A stretch of DNA of 64,000 bases, from positions 1,178,001 through 1,242,000 of the forward strand of contig JAFKHH010000011.1 of the NCBI GenBank assembly GCA_017306865.1, in the 5' to 3' direction. Of the stretch, positions 1 to 8,650 are shown piece after piece. The number at the start of each line of letters is the position of its first letter. The stretch's first letter is position 1. A model generated the notes under the pieces. That model did no database searches, was not told where the DNA came from, and saw nothing but the letters and a program-made list of their open reading frames with translations. Both the position numbers and the translations under genes were made by a program. Source of the stretch: Filimonas sp. Lineage in GTDB: Bacteria > Bacteroidota > Bacteroidia > Chitinophagales > Chitinophagaceae.

Positions 1-16
1 AGTTAGCATTTATACT

Positions 17-901
17 ATGAAGACAGTAATGTTTTGGTTGGTTGGGATATGCCTGTTTTCCTGTAATGTTTCTGCCCCGCAAAATCACATTCATCCACAT
101 AATTATACTGTACTGGATTATGTAAGGGTGGGTAAAATGATGGATACGGTTAAAACGCCATACGTTATAGATATAGCGGGCAAAGATGGGAGACGTATCG
201 TTTTTGTTGGCTGTGTGCATGATGCAGACAGTGCTCATCCGCAATTTAGCATTATAGGAAAATATTTTGCAGATCTGAAGCCGCAGGTGGTTTTTAATGA
301 AGGTGGACAGGTTGCTGAAAGCACGCACTATGCAACGGTCAGCGAGGCAATACGAAAAGACGGAGAAACTGCTGTGCTAAAATATTATGCTGATAGGGCT
401 GGTGTAAAAATGCTCAATGGAGATATGGATGCAAAAACTGAGTTTGCGCTGACATTAAAAAAACAGCCGAAAGATGATCTGTATCTCTACTATGTAATAG
501 AACGTATAGCGATTCCATATCATTATGGTGCATACCCGAATGAACGCTTTGATAGTGTATTTAACCGGATTATTGAAACGTATTTTATAAAAAATGGGTT
601 TCCTCTATCGCCGGAAGAAAGAACGCTTGGCTATTTTAAAGAGTTGTATAAAAGAAGTACAGGGAACGTATTCGATGTAACAAGTTTTGATTTGGAGGCC
701 TTTGATTATATCAATGATAGTTGTAAATACTGCGCGGTTGGCAGAGTATCCAAAATGACCAGGGATAGTTTACTTCTTTCAAAAATAGAAGCGGCGCTGG
801 ATCAATATGATCGTATAATGGTCACATTCGGGCATGGTCATGCCCTGGCGATAGAGCCTGCACTCAGGGAGATTGTAAATAGGAAAAGAACCGCTCAGTA
901 G
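17..901 (+). CDS. Putative lipoprotein, possibly TraB/ChaN-like
   Basis: A 294-residue exported protein. The N-terminus is a short hydrophobic signal ending in a lipobox-like L-F-S-C (Cys16), so it is probably an envelope lipoprotein. Residues about 50-100 read as a beta strand followed by GCVHD and later FNEGG, and the C-terminus holds GHGH. This spacing of a G-x-x-H, an E-x-G and a late H-containing motif recalls TraB/ChaN/Tiki-type proteins (metal-dependent peptidase or haem-binding folds), but the match is weak and I infer only a possible relationship. No signal of transfer is visible. The stop codon is immediately followed by the ATG of the DUF3667 gene, so the two are probably cotranscribed. 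The start at 17 is the only ATG giving the full signal peptide. Confidence 0.6.
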   Translation: MKTVMFWLVGICLFSCNVSAPQNHIHPHNYTVLDYVRVGKMMDTVKTPYVIDIAGKDGRRIVFVGCVHDADSAHPQFSIIGKYFADLKPQVVFNEGGQVAESTHYATVSEAIRKDGETAVLKYYADRAGVKMLNGDMDAKTEFALTLKKQPKDDLYLYYVIERIAIPYHYGAYPNERFDSVFNRIIETYFIKNGFPLSPEERTLGYFKELYKRSTGNVFDVTSFDLEAFDYINDSCKYCAVGRVSKMTRDSLLLSKIEAALDQYDRIMVTFGHGHALAIEPALREIVNRKRTAQ

Positions 902-1639
902 ATGGAAAAACACTGTTTGAACTGCGGTAATATCATTCATGACCAGTATTGTGCATGTTGCGGTCAGAAGGCTGCTACCGGCAGGCTGGACATTCATTTT
1001 CTCTGGCATGAGATACAACACAGCGTAATTCATATTGATAAGGGCATACTGTATACTGCCAGGGAGTTATGTATAAGGCCGGGACATACAGTGAGAGAAT
1101 TTATTGAAGGCAAGCGAATAAAACATTTCAGGCCGTTGATGTTCTTGTTTGTTCTTGCAGGCCTTTATGGGTTCCTGCATCATTATTTTAATATCAACAC
1201 CGTTCGTCTTGTTCCCGCGGCTGGATACGAGAAAGTAAACGACTGGGTGGTTACACATTACGCAATAGTAGAACTCATTAATCTGCCTGTCTATTCATTG
1301 GCTACCTGGCTGGCTTTTAGAAAATGGAATTATAATTATATAGAGCATGTAGTGCTGAATGCATTTGTGACCGGGCAGCGTATTATCCTCAATCTTTTGA
1401 TGCTACCCTTATTGTATTATTTTAATGGAAGCCCTAAAGTAAACACCGTAACTGCGGTTGCTTCAGCAATCGGTTTTGCAATAACCTGTTTTGACTATGC
1501 GCAATTTTTTAAAGGCCACCCACTGCGCTATACTATTTTAAGAATAGTGCTGGCATACCTGTACTTTTTCTCCGTGATCATCTTGATTGCGATTGTAGTT
1601 GTGATAGGGGGTGCAATTTTAGGTATAAAATATAGCTGA
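902..1639 (+). CDS. DUF3667-family membrane protein with N-terminal zinc ribbon
   Basis: A 245-residue inner-membrane protein. The N-terminus has two Cys pairs, C5-x2-C8 and C17-x2-C20, which form a small zinc ribbon. They are followed by the helical DUF3667 signature, including the GHTVREFIEGKR segment and HFRPLMFLF leading into the first membrane helix. At least four to five hydrophobic segments follow. DUF3667 proteins are common in Bacteroidota and their function is unknown. The gene abuts the preceding lipoprotein gene with no spacer (TAG then ATG), so translation is probably coupled. Family assignment is from motif recognition. Confidence 0.85.
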   Translation: MEKHCLNCGNIIHDQYCACCGQKAATGRLDIHFLWHEIQHSVIHIDKGILYTARELCIRPGHTVREFIEGKRIKHFRPLMFLFVLAGLYGFLHHYFNINTVRLVPAAGYEKVNDWVVTHYAIVELINLPVYSLATWLAFRKWNYNYIEHVVLNAFVTGQRIILNLLMLPLLYYFNGSPKVNTVTAVASAIGFAITCFDYAQFFKGHPLRYTILRIVLAYLYFFSVIILIAIVVVIGGAILGIKYS

Positions 1640-1779
1640 CTCATAAAGTCAGGTGCGAAAAGAGTATAGCATCAATGCAATGTATATTCAATTAGTTTGC
1701 AGTGAAAGACAAACATTCATGGCAAGAGAATAAGATACGGTATAACACTTCGCACCCTGGTAATAAATAAGGACTGATA

Positions 1780-2184
1780 ATGACAACAATTAATATTACA
1801 AGAAGGAAAGAAGCTATCGGTTTTATCAGCAAGATGACTGTTACGGCAAAAGATGGGCAGTCGGTATCTATCAAAGCCGGGGAAACAGCTACGTTGACCA
1901 CAACTAGCCCGGTAGAAGAGTTATATGTAAAACGCTTTTGGCGGACCCAGGTAGTTAAAACAGGTGTTGCTGATAGTAATATTTCAGGGACTGTAAATCT
2001 GGAACTGTTTCATAATTTACCCGTGCCTGCAATGTACCTGATGCTGGTTGTTTCCGGCCTGCTGGTAGCTACATCACTTTCTGGTTTTTCATCCAAAAGA
2101 TATATTTCGATCAGCTTGTACTTAATACTTATCGCCCTTATCGCTAAAACAAGACAGGGATCAATAACATTTAAACGGTTATAA
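1780..2184 (+). CDS. Small membrane protein of unknown function
   Basis: A 134-residue protein I do not recognise. Residues 1-75 look like a small beta-rich soluble domain (alternating Thr/Val/Ile strands such as ETATLTTTSPVEELYVKRFW). Two hydrophobic helices follow (about 84-103 and 108-124), with a short basic tail. It sits 140 bp after the DUF3667 gene and 5 bp before the next membrane-protein gene, so it is probably the first gene of a small operon (1780-2849, perhaps to 3554). No catalytic motif is visible. Confidence 0.6.
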   Translation: MTTINITRRKEAIGFISKMTVTAKDGQSVSIKAGETATLTTTSPVEELYVKRFWRTQVVKTGVADSNISGTVNLELFHNLPVPAMYLMLVVSGLLVATSLSGFSSKRYISISLYLILIALIAKTRQGSITFKRL

Positions 2185-2189
2185 AAAAG

Positions 2190-2849
2190 ATGGGCTACAT
2201 TTTTAAAGTATTACTCGTGCTGCATATCATAGGCGGAAGCATTGGTTTAATTGCAGGAACGATTTCAATTGTTCGTAAAAAAGGAGATAAGCTTCATGGA
2301 AGTATTGGTAAACTGTTTTTGACAGGAATGCTTGCAACAGGCTTTTCGTCGCTTGTGCTGGCAATAATACATCCAAACTATTTCCTTTTTATAGTAGGCA
2401 TTTTCACCATCTATATGTCCGCTACTGGTCAGCGGTATCTTAGGCTAAAAAGATTGCAGGAGTGCCAAAAGATCTTAGCCATCGATTATGTGCTTACTTA
2501 TGGAATGTTGGTAGCCGCTCTTGCATTTATCGGTTTTGGCATTTACCTGGTTATAAAGTCTCAGCAGTTTGGAGCAGTGTTCCTTGTTTTTGGTGTACTA
2601 AGCCTTCGAATGGTAAGGAAGGATATTCATAATTACAGGTGTAAGGACGGAGAAAAAAATTACTGGCTTATAGCGCACCTGCAGCGAATGATGGGCGCTT
2701 ATGCTGCATCTGCCACCGCATTTGTAGTCGTTAATAATACAGGGATTTTACCTGGTGTCATTACATGGTTGTTGCCAACGGCTATTATACTTCCGCTAAT
2801 TGTTAAATGGACAAAAAAATATAAAGTGCCCCTTTCTGCTAAGTTGTAA
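2190..2849 (+). CDS. DUF2306-like multi-spanning membrane protein
   Basis: A 219-residue integral membrane protein with about six hydrophobic segments. It begins with a helix containing LHIIGGSIGLIAGTISIV, then the K-G-D-K-L-H-G-S-x-G-K loop leading into the second helix. This H-I-x-x-G plus K-x-H-x-x-G-K pattern is typical of the DUF2306 group of predicted membrane proteins, whose function is unknown. A conserved-looking His also occurs near residue 168 (AHLQRMMGAYAAS), as in several haem-binding-like four-helix membrane families, but I cannot show that it binds anything. It lies 5 bp downstream of the preceding small membrane gene and 15 bp upstream of the TMEM175-like gene. Confidence 0.7.
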   Translation: MGYIFKVLLVLHIIGGSIGLIAGTISIVRKKGDKLHGSIGKLFLTGMLATGFSSLVLAIIHPNYFLFIVGIFTIYMSATGQRYLRLKRLQECQKILAIDYVLTYGMLVAALAFIGFGIYLVIKSQQFGAVFLVFGVLSLRMVRKDIHNYRCKDGEKNYWLIAHLQRMMGAYAASATAFVVVNNTGILPGVITWLLPTAIILPLIVKWTKKYKVPLSAKL

Positions 2850-2864
2850 AGAATATTTTATTGT

Positions 2865-3554
2865 ATGACCGATAATATGCGTAAAACAAATTCACCCACA
2901 GTGCATGCGGAAGAAAGTTTTCAGTTAGAACGAATTGCCTTATTTAGCGATGCTGTATTTGCCATTGCTATCACCCTTTTGATTATTGAGATCAGGATAC
3001 CGGAGCTTCATGCGGAAACCTTAACAGACCGTGTGTTATTGCGCGAACTGTTGCCCGTTGTAACAAAGCTGATTGGTTTTCTTATCAGCTTCTTTGTGAT
3101 TGGCTTGTATTGGTTTTCCCATCACCGCATGTTCAGGTATGTTACCCGGGTTAACCATAAGCTCTTGTGGAATAACCTGCTTTTTCTGCTGCCAATTGTT
3201 ATTATGCCTTTTAGTACTTCTTTTCTTAGTGAGTACTACTTTAACAGCAGCCTGAGGTTGCCATTGGCAGTGTACACCATTACCATCTGCCTGTCCGGTT
3301 ATTTTAGTTTCCGGTTGTGGAACATCATCGGAAGTCCGGCAAATCATATAGGCCAGAATTTGGGAAAAGAGCAGTTGAGCTATAATATAGCCAGGTCGCT
3401 AACCATTCCCATTGTTTTCATCTGCGCCCTTTTTATTTCCTTCATCAGTATCAAATGCTCCTATTTCATTCCGCCGCTGGCGCCGCTTGTTACAAGGTTC
3501 ATTAAAACAAGGTACAGTAAAAAGTATCCGGCACTAAAAGGTGCTATGGGGTAG
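2865..3554 (+). CDS. TMEM175-family (DUF1211) potassium-channel-like protein
   Basis: A 229-residue membrane protein carrying the hallmark of the TMEM175/DUF1211 family near residues 23-35: E-R-I-A-L-F-S-D-A-V-F-A-I-A. The F-S-D motif in helix 1 is the family's signature, and bacterial members form potassium-selective tetrameric channels. Five to six hydrophobic helices follow (LIIEIRIPE end of helix 1; LIGFLISFFVIGLYWFSHHRMF helix 2-3 region with the usual W-x-x-H-H). It is the last gene of the 1780-3554 cluster. Substrate specificity is inferred from the family only. Confidence 0.88.
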   Translation: MTDNMRKTNSPTVHAEESFQLERIALFSDAVFAIAITLLIIEIRIPELHAETLTDRVLLRELLPVVTKLIGFLISFFVIGLYWFSHHRMFRYVTRVNHKLLWNNLLFLLPIVIMPFSTSFLSEYYFNSSLRLPLAVYTITICLSGYFSFRLWNIIGSPANHIGQNLGKEQLSYNIARSLTIPIVFICALFISFISIKCSYFIPPLAPLVTRFIKTRYSKKYPALKGAMG

Positions 3555-3638
3555 GGGCAAAATGGGGAGAGTAGGCAATACCAATGAATTGTATAAAACA
3601 AACCAAAAATTATATAACATCCCCCTGGGTACCTGTAC

Positions 3639-3646
3639 TACCTTTG
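3639..3646 (+). promoter_or_regulatory. Bacteroidota-type -7 box upstream of the copper cluster
   Basis: TACCTTTG fits the TAnnTTTG consensus of Bacteroidota housekeeping promoters. Transcription would start near 3653, about 48 bp before the TTG start at 3701. No clear -33 TTTG was found at ideal spacing, so confidence is moderate. Confidence 0.4.
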
Positions 3647-3700
3647 ATGCCAAGTCAGTGAAACTGAGCTTTATAAACTTGAATTTGTTAATTTTAAGCA

Positions 3701-4108
3701 TTGAAAGGGCATAAAAACTATATTACTATCGCGTTGATACTGTTCTTGGGTTTCCTGCTCCAATCGGAAACCAGTTTCGGTTGTGCTACCAAAGACAAAA
3801 GCGGCGCAGCGCATCGGCATACTGTTGAGAACCGGGCTTCGGTATCGCAAAGTTGTTACCAGTCTGTACAGCCTGCCAGTACCTGTAGCAAAACGGATAA
3901 CTGTGGTAAGTGCAGTAATTGCCAGGGTAACGGAGCGCATAGGTCCTGCCAATGCCGCGCAGGCCAATGCAGTACTTTCATGATCACAATAAATCTTCTG
4001 AACAATAAGGAGCAGTTTACTTTGACAACAGAAAGAAACTTTCCTATTCATCAATCCCATATTTCCCCGGGATATTATTCCATCTGGTTACCTCCTAAAA
4101 TAAGCTGA
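3701..4108 (+). CDS. Secreted Cys-rich protein of unknown function (TTG start)
   Basis: A 135-residue protein beginning with a good signal peptide (YITIALILFLGFLLQ..FG). The only possible start giving that peptide is TTG at 3701, because a TAA lies in frame two codons upstream. The mature part is rich in Cys (C-x-G-K-C-x-x-C and later Cys, about ten in all between residues 28 and 90) together with His and Gln, which suggests metal binding. It precedes the DUF3347/multicopper oxidase cluster and a promoter-like box lies just upstream, so a role in metal sequestration is plausible but inferred. I recognise no named family. The last 40 residues are of different character and the true 3' end could be affected by a frameshift. 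Confidence 0.45.
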   Translation: MKGHKNYITIALILFLGFLLQSETSFGCATKDKSGAAHRHTVENRASVSQSCYQSVQPASTCSKTDNCGKCSNCQGNGAHRSCQCRAGQCSTFMITINLLNNKEQFTLTTERNFPIHQSHISPGYYSIWLPPKIS

Positions 4109-4375
4109 CACCAGGCTATTACAGCCAGAAGTGTGTCCAGCCGAAAAACGGGTTACGATATACAATAGATGTTTCTCATGCGAAGCAGTAACGAATTTGC
4201 TATTGATAAATAGCAGCACTGCCCGGGCATGGTGTAGCATCTGGTGCGATAAGTCAATCAGCCTGAAAGTAATCCGGGCATTGTATAACGTCCTGAGATT
4301 GCAGCAATCCCGGTCTGTGCCGGTGCAAACGCTGCGAGCCTAATAAAATTTTAAACCAAGTACAAACTATTTGAT

Positions 4376-4963
4376 ATGAAAAGAGTTGTTAGTCTATATA
4401 TGCTACTGTTAATTGTTGCAGTAAGTGCTGTTGTTGCATGTAACCAGCCGCAGCGTAAGAAGACGGATGAAGCTAATACAGCCAGTCAGTCAACTGCGTC
4501 ACACGATACTGCAACAGCTCATTCTGCAGGAAGCAGCGTGATTGCCCCTGTTGTAACATCTTACCTGGCATTAAAAAATGCGTTATCTGCTGATGATGGT
4601 AATGCCGCTGCAAACGCAGGAAAGCAACTGGTAGATGCTATACCGGCGATCGATATGAAGGCGGTTCCATCAGGCAAACACCAGGACTATATGGATATAA
4701 TGGATGATGTAAAAGTAAATGGTACACACATTGGTGAAAATGCAGGAAAGATTGACCATCAGCGGGAACATTTTGCAGCCTTAAGCAAAGATGTGGAAGA
4801 CCTCGTGGCAATGTTTGGAGCACCACAAAAGCTTTACCAGGATTACTGCCCGATGTACGATAGCGGCAAAGGCGCAACCTGGCTGAGTGAGACGAAAGAG
4901 ATCAGGAACCCGTTCTTCGGTTCTAAGATGTCGTCTTGCGGGTCGGTAAAAAAAGAATACTGA
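4376..4963 (+). CDS. DUF3347 lipoprotein (metal-handling)
   Basis: A 195-residue lipoprotein with lipobox V-V-A-C at residues 19-22, a Ser/Thr/Ala-rich linker to about residue 57, then a complete DUF3347 domain. The domain is a helical bundle (SYLALKNALSADDGNAAANAG) ending in the signature Y-C-P-M followed by W-L-S-x-x-x-E-I-R-N-P-F-F-G and M-x-x-C-G. The Met, Cys and His residues in the C-terminal part are the expected copper ligands. DUF3347 domains occur alone or fused to the CusB efflux adaptor in Bacteroidota, so a periplasmic copper-binding or chaperone role is inferred. The stop overlaps the next ATG by one base (TGATG), indicating translational coupling with the haem-binding protein gene. 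Confidence 0.85.
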   Translation: MKRVVSLYMLLLIVAVSAVVACNQPQRKKTDEANTASQSTASHDTATAHSAGSSVIAPVVTSYLALKNALSADDGNAAANAGKQLVDAIPAIDMKAVPSGKHQDYMDIMDDVKVNGTHIGENAGKIDHQREHFAALSKDVEDLVAMFGAPQKLYQDYCPMYDSGKGATWLSETKEIRNPFFGSKMSSCGSVKKEY

Positions 4964-5436
4964 TGAAGGCCAGGATACATAAAATCGCGATCATCCTGCT
5001 GCTTTTTTTCCTTGCGTTACAGTTTTATCAACCTGCGCAGAATAAAAGTAAAGGGGGCATGAGTGCGAATGATATTACCAGACTATATCCCGCTCCTCCG
5101 GAAGTAAGGCAGATACTAGAAACCTCATGCTATGACTGCCATAGTAACAATACAAATTACGCATGGTATGATTATATACAACCAGCCCGGCTTTTTGTAG
5201 AGGATCATATAAAAAATGGGAAGTCGGAATTGAATTTTAATGAGTGGGGGTCTTATTCGGATCGTAAACAAACAAGGCTGTTGAAGTCTATTCAAAGCCA
5301 GCTTCTATCCGGGAAAATGCCACTGCCTTCTTATACATGGTTACATAAAAAAGCCAGGTTGAACGAGACTGAAATCTGGTCTGTTATTAGTTGGCTGAAT
5401 AAGTATCCGCAAGGTTTGATAGAGAAAAATAAATAA
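4963..5436 (+). CDS. Small haem-binding (Haem_bd) membrane-anchored protein
   Basis: A 157-residue protein with an N-terminal membrane anchor (residues 7-22) and one c-type haem motif C56-Y-D-C-H60, within the S-C-Y-D-C-H-S-N-x-T context typical of the Pfam Haem_bd domain. The downstream segment has the family pattern (W-Y-x-x-I-x-P-A; a conserved G-K-M-P-L-P region with a Met that may serve as the sixth ligand). It acts in the periplasm as a possible electron carrier. I chose ATG 4963 over an upstream in-frame TTG because it overlaps the previous stop by one base and gives a normal signal anchor. Lying between two DUF3347 genes and before a multicopper oxidase, it may pass electrons in metal oxidation (inference). 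Confidence 0.85.
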   Translation: MKARIHKIAIILLLFFLALQFYQPAQNKSKGGMSANDITRLYPAPPEVRQILETSCYDCHSNNTNYAWYDYIQPARLFVEDHIKNGKSELNFNEWGSYSDRKQTRLLKSIQSQLLSGKMPLPSYTWLHKKARLNETEIWSVISWLNKYPQGLIEKNK

Positions 5437-5450
5437 CAAAAATTAAAGCG

Positions 5451-5468
5451 GGCTTCAGCAATGAAGCC
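5451..5468 (+). terminator. Hairpin between the haem-binding gene and DUF3347 gene
   Basis: GGCTTCA-GCAA-TGAAGCC forms a 7-bp stem with a tetraloop, but no T-tract follows on the plus strand, so it may attenuate or stabilise mRNA rather than terminate. It covers an in-frame ATG at 5461, which supports the downstream start at 5494. Confidence 0.4.
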
Positions 5469-5493
5469 GGTAAAAAAAATAAATTATCATACA

Positions 5494-5934
5494 ATGAAAA
5501 CATTATTTTTTGTCATTGCAATATTGGTTGTTGGTTTTTCAGCAAATGCTCAAAATACCCGCACGCTTGTAAATAATTATACAGTTGTAAAAGATGCGCT
5601 TACCGCTGGTGATAGTAAAGGCGCAGCCCAGGCAATTGCTGTTTTCCAGAAAAATGTATCGGCAGAAGGAAATTTTGATCAAAAAGCTACATTATTAAAG
5701 TCTGCTGATGAACTGGCAAAAGCCGGAACGATCGACAAACAACGGGTTGTTTTTAATGATCTGTCTGTCGCTTTATGGGATGTGATAAAACATGCAGAAA
5801 AACTGGATGTTACTACTTACTATCAATATTGCCCGATGAAGAAAGCGTATTGGGTTAGTCTTACAAAGGAGATAAAAAATCCTTATTACGGCGCAGCTAT
5901 GCTGTCCTGTGGCAAAACAGTTGAGACTAAGTAG
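5494..5934 (+). CDS. Secreted DUF3347 domain protein (second copy)
   Basis: A 146-residue protein with a clean signal peptide ending in FSANAQ and then a DUF3347 domain. It shows the same architecture as the 4376 gene, with Y-Y-Q-Y-C-P-M, W-V-S-L-T-K-E-I-K-N-P-Y-Y-G and M-L-S-C-G-K, so the Cys/Met ligands are kept. It lacks the lipobox and the linker. The longer ORF (ATG 5461) is rejected because that ATG lies in a hairpin and would place 11 polar residues before the signal peptide. The two DUF3347 proteins differ in anchoring (lipid-anchored versus soluble), so they may work as a membrane-bound and a diffusing periplasmic copper carrier, which is inference. Confidence 0.85.
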   Translation: MKTLFFVIAILVVGFSANAQNTRTLVNNYTVVKDALTAGDSKGAAQAIAVFQKNVSAEGNFDQKATLLKSADELAKAGTIDKQRVVFNDLSVALWDVIKHAEKLDVTTYYQYCPMKKAYWVSLTKEIKNPYYGAAMLSCGKTVETK

Positions 5935-6067
5935 TGTTCAAAAGGCGCACCATTATAGTAAACAATGATGCGCTCTTTATCCTATATGAGTAAGGACAGC
6001 TATAAGAGCAAGCATACAACGCCTTCGTTTGCAGGCGGTAACAGATTATCCGAACAAACAACAAGTA

Positions 6068-8542
6068 ATGAAACGACTAGTAATATTATTTTTTCTTGCC
6101 TTATCTTTTCTGGCCAGGGCGCAAGACAAAAAGGAAAATGTGAGTAAGAATGGCAATACGCAAAAAGAACAGGCAAGCCAGCAGTATGCTACATACGATG
6201 CAGGTATGGTGGATGCAAAAGCGACCGGCACAGATAGTTTTAATGGAACCCGCAATGCCGCTATTCTTACAGGCGGGCGTACTGTTCATTACGATCTGTA
6301 TGTGAAGGATACAATCGTCACTTTTGGCGGGAAAAAGAAACGGGCGATAGCTGTAAATGGACAGATACCAATGCCTACGCTGGAATTTACCGAAGGGGAT
6401 ACCGCAGAGATAGTAGTGCACAACCTGCTAAATGAAAATACTTCCCTGCACTGGCACGGAGTATTTTTGCCGAACAAAGAAGATGGGGTGCCTTATCTCA
6501 CCCAGATGCCTATTGCACCACATACCACTTACACATATCGTTTCCCGATTATTCAGAACGGAACACACTGGTATCATTCCCATTCAGGGTTACAAGAACA
6601 GATAGGCATGTATGGCAGTTTTATTATGCATAAAAGACCTGACGATAAGTCTTTCAGGAAAGGGATAGATGACCTGCCCGCAATACCTGTTCTGCTGAGT
6701 GAGTGGACGAACCTGAACCCTGATAATGTGCAGCGAATGCTGCACCAGGCTACTGATTGGTTTGCGATCCGCAAAGGAGCAACCCAGAGCTATGCAGAAG
6801 CGGTTGGAAAAGGTCAGCTTAAAACAAAGCTTACAAATGAATGGAAACGCATGACAGCTATGGATGTAAGCGATGTGTATTATGATAAGGTGCTTATGAA
6901 CGGCAATAATATTACTGAGCTGAAAAGTATCGGAGGTAAACCTTTGAAGCCCGGTGATAAAGTCCGGCTTCGCATTGCCAATGGTGGTGCATCATCTTAT
7001 TTCTGGCTACGTTACGGAGGCGGAAAGATAACTGTTGTAGCCAGCGATGGAAATGATGTAGAGCCGGTGGAAGTGGACAGGTTGATTGTTGCAGTGTCTG
7101 AAACGTATGATGTAGTGGTAACTGTTCCTGGAGATGGGAGTGCAGGCGAGTTTATGGCAACTACGGAAGATAGAACTCAGTCTACCAGTTTATTCATAGG
7201 CAACGGACCACGAAAGTCACTTAAAGCCATGGGTCGTTTAAAGTATTTTGAAGGTATGAAGATGATGAATGGTATGATGAAGATGAATGGTGATTTAAAT
7301 GACATGGGGATGAATATGCGGCTTAACCAGATGGACATGAACGTAGTGATGTATCCTGAAATTACCGGTGAAGAAAAAGAAGACGGGAAACAGAAAAAGA
7401 AAGAAGGAGAGAAGCCTAAAAAGAAAATGACAGGTGAGATGGATATGGGGCACAGTATGGATATGAATATGCAGCAGGATGGTATGACGGGGAATAATGC
7501 TGACCAGTACAATTCCAATGCGTTGAGCGATATAGTGACATTAAACTACTCTATGCTTAAATCTCCGCAAAACACTTCGCTGCCTAAGGATGCGCCGGTT
7601 AAAGAACTGAAATTTGTGCTTACCGGTAACATGAACCGGTATGTGTGGAGTATGGATAACCGTGTGTTGTCTGAAACGGATAAGATACCAGTGAAGAAAG
7701 GTGAAGTACTTCGGATTACGCTGTACAACAATTCTATGATGCGTCACCCGATACACTTGCATGGTTTTGATTTTCGTTTGCTCAACGACCAGGGCGATAA
7801 TGCACCGTTGAAAAACATCATTGACATTATGCCGATGGAAACAGATACGATCGAGTTTGTTGCTAATACGGAAGGTGATTGGTTTTTCCATTGTCATATT
7901 CTTTATCACATGATGGCTGGTATGAACAGGGTGTTTTCCGTAGATAATTACAAGAACCCGGAATTGCCGGATAAAGAGAAGGCATATAAAAGCCTGCAAC
8001 GGGAAAGCAATATGTTACACTTGATGGCGCAAAATGATTTTGCAACCAATGGTAATGATGGAGAAGCGCAGTTGATGAATACAAGATGGAACCTGGGAAC
8101 AGAATGGCGGTTAGGGTACAATGATATGCATGGGTATGAAACAGAAACACACCTGGGAAGATATATTGGAAAAATGCAATGGTTTATGCCTTTTATCGGT
8201 TTCGATTGGCGATACCGGAAAATGGGAATAGATGAGCATGAGAAAAACCTCTTTGGGCAGACAAACGAAAAGGACACCCGTAGGGCCATTAGTCTTGGTG
8301 TTGTGTATACTTTACCAATGCTTGTCAATTTTCAGGCGGAAGTATATCATGATGGCATAGTCAGGCTTTCATTAATGCGGGACGATATACCTGTTTCCAA
8401 ACGTCTGCGGGCCAGCTTTATGGTGAATACCGATTTTGAGTACATGGCAGACCTGCGTTATATATTCACAAAGAACCTTGGCATAAGAGCGCACTATGAC
8501 AGCGACATGGGCTTTGGTGTAGGCGTTTCTATAAATTATTAA
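6068..8542 (+). CDS. Multicopper oxidase with C-terminal beta-barrel-like domain
   Basis: An 824-residue exported multicopper oxidase of the CopA/laccase type. After a signal peptide (to A-R-A-Q), cupredoxin 1 carries H-W-H-G (128-131) and H-W-Y-H-S-H (167-172). The third cupredoxin carries H-P-I-H-L-H-G near 559 and H-C-H-I-L-Y-H-M near 607, so all type 1, 2 and 3 copper ligands are present. A Met-rich insert at about 395-480 (M-N-G-M-M-K-M, M-D-M-G-H-S-M-D-M) resembles the Cu(I)-binding loop of CueO and CopA. From about residue 675 the protein continues with alternating aromatic strands (W-R-L-G-Y, W-F-M-P-F-I-G-F-D-W) and ends G-V-G-V-S-I-N-Y, like a short CopB-type outer-membrane beta sheet. 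Likely function: periplasmic Cu(I) oxidation and copper tolerance. ATG 6068 is preferred to 6029 for its signal peptide. Confidence 0.92.
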   Translation: MKRLVILFFLALSFLARAQDKKENVSKNGNTQKEQASQQYATYDAGMVDAKATGTDSFNGTRNAAILTGGRTVHYDLYVKDTIVTFGGKKKRAIAVNGQIPMPTLEFTEGDTAEIVVHNLLNENTSLHWHGVFLPNKEDGVPYLTQMPIAPHTTYTYRFPIIQNGTHWYHSHSGLQEQIGMYGSFIMHKRPDDKSFRKGIDDLPAIPVLLSEWTNLNPDNVQRMLHQATDWFAIRKGATQSYAEAVGKGQLKTKLTNEWKRMTAMDVSDVYYDKVLMNGNNITELKSIGGKPLKPGDKVRLRIANGGASSYFWLRYGGGKITVVASDGNDVEPVEVDRLIVAVSETYDVVVTVPGDGSAGEFMATTEDRTQSTSLFIGNGPRKSLKAMGRLKYFEGMKMMNGMMKMNGDLNDMGMNMRLNQMDMNVVMYPEITGEEKEDGKQKKKEGEKPKKKMTGEMDMGHSMDMNMQQDGMTGNNADQYNSNALSDIVTLNYSMLKSPQNTSLPKDAPVKELKFVLTGNMNRYVWSMDNRVLSETDKIPVKKGEVLRITLYNNSMMRHPIHLHGFDFRLLNDQGDNAPLKNIIDIMPMETDTIEFVANTEGDWFFHCHILYHMMAGMNRVFSVDNYKNPELPDKEKAYKSLQRESNMLHLMAQNDFATNGNDGEAQLMNTRWNLGTEWRLGYNDMHGYETETHLGRYIGKMQWFMPFIGFDWRYRKMGIDEHEKNLFGQTNEKDTRRAISLGVVYTLPMLVNFQAEVYHDGIVRLSLMRDDIPVSKRLRASFMVNTDFEYMADLRYIFTKNLGIRAHYDSDMGFGVGVSINY

Positions 8543-8585
8543 AGACGCATTTAATATAAGAGGGGGTGGTTGGAAATTGCTTGTA

Positions 8586-8650
8586 AAAACAAAAAGCTGG
8601 CTTCTATAGAAGCCAGCTTTTTTAGCGGAAAGAAAGAAGCAGTCGAATAC
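8586..8650 (+). repeat. Left end repeat of the tRNA-Ser genomic island
   Basis: This segment matches the tRNA-Ser 3'-end/terminator region at 29074-29133 in the same orientation. It has a hairpin GCTGGCTTC-tata-GAAGCCAGC followed by TTTTTTAGCGGA and degraded remnants of the acceptor and T-arm (agaaagaagcagtcgaat). It also works as a terminator for the multicopper oxidase gene on the plus strand. With the copy at 28006-28070 it brackets the whole defence island, which is the pattern left by integration downstream of a tRNA. The tRNA part is more decayed here than in the right copy. Confidence 0.7.

Noticed and set aside
17-901. Naming the first gene a TraB peptidase
   Set aside because: Only weak motif spacing supports it; kept as a possibility, not a call.
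4131-4343. 70-residue plus-strand ORF with GTG start between the Cys-rich gene and the DUF3347 gene
   Set aside because: No signal, motif or start context; composition is not protein-like. It might be part of a frameshifted tail of the 3701 gene, but this cannot be shown.
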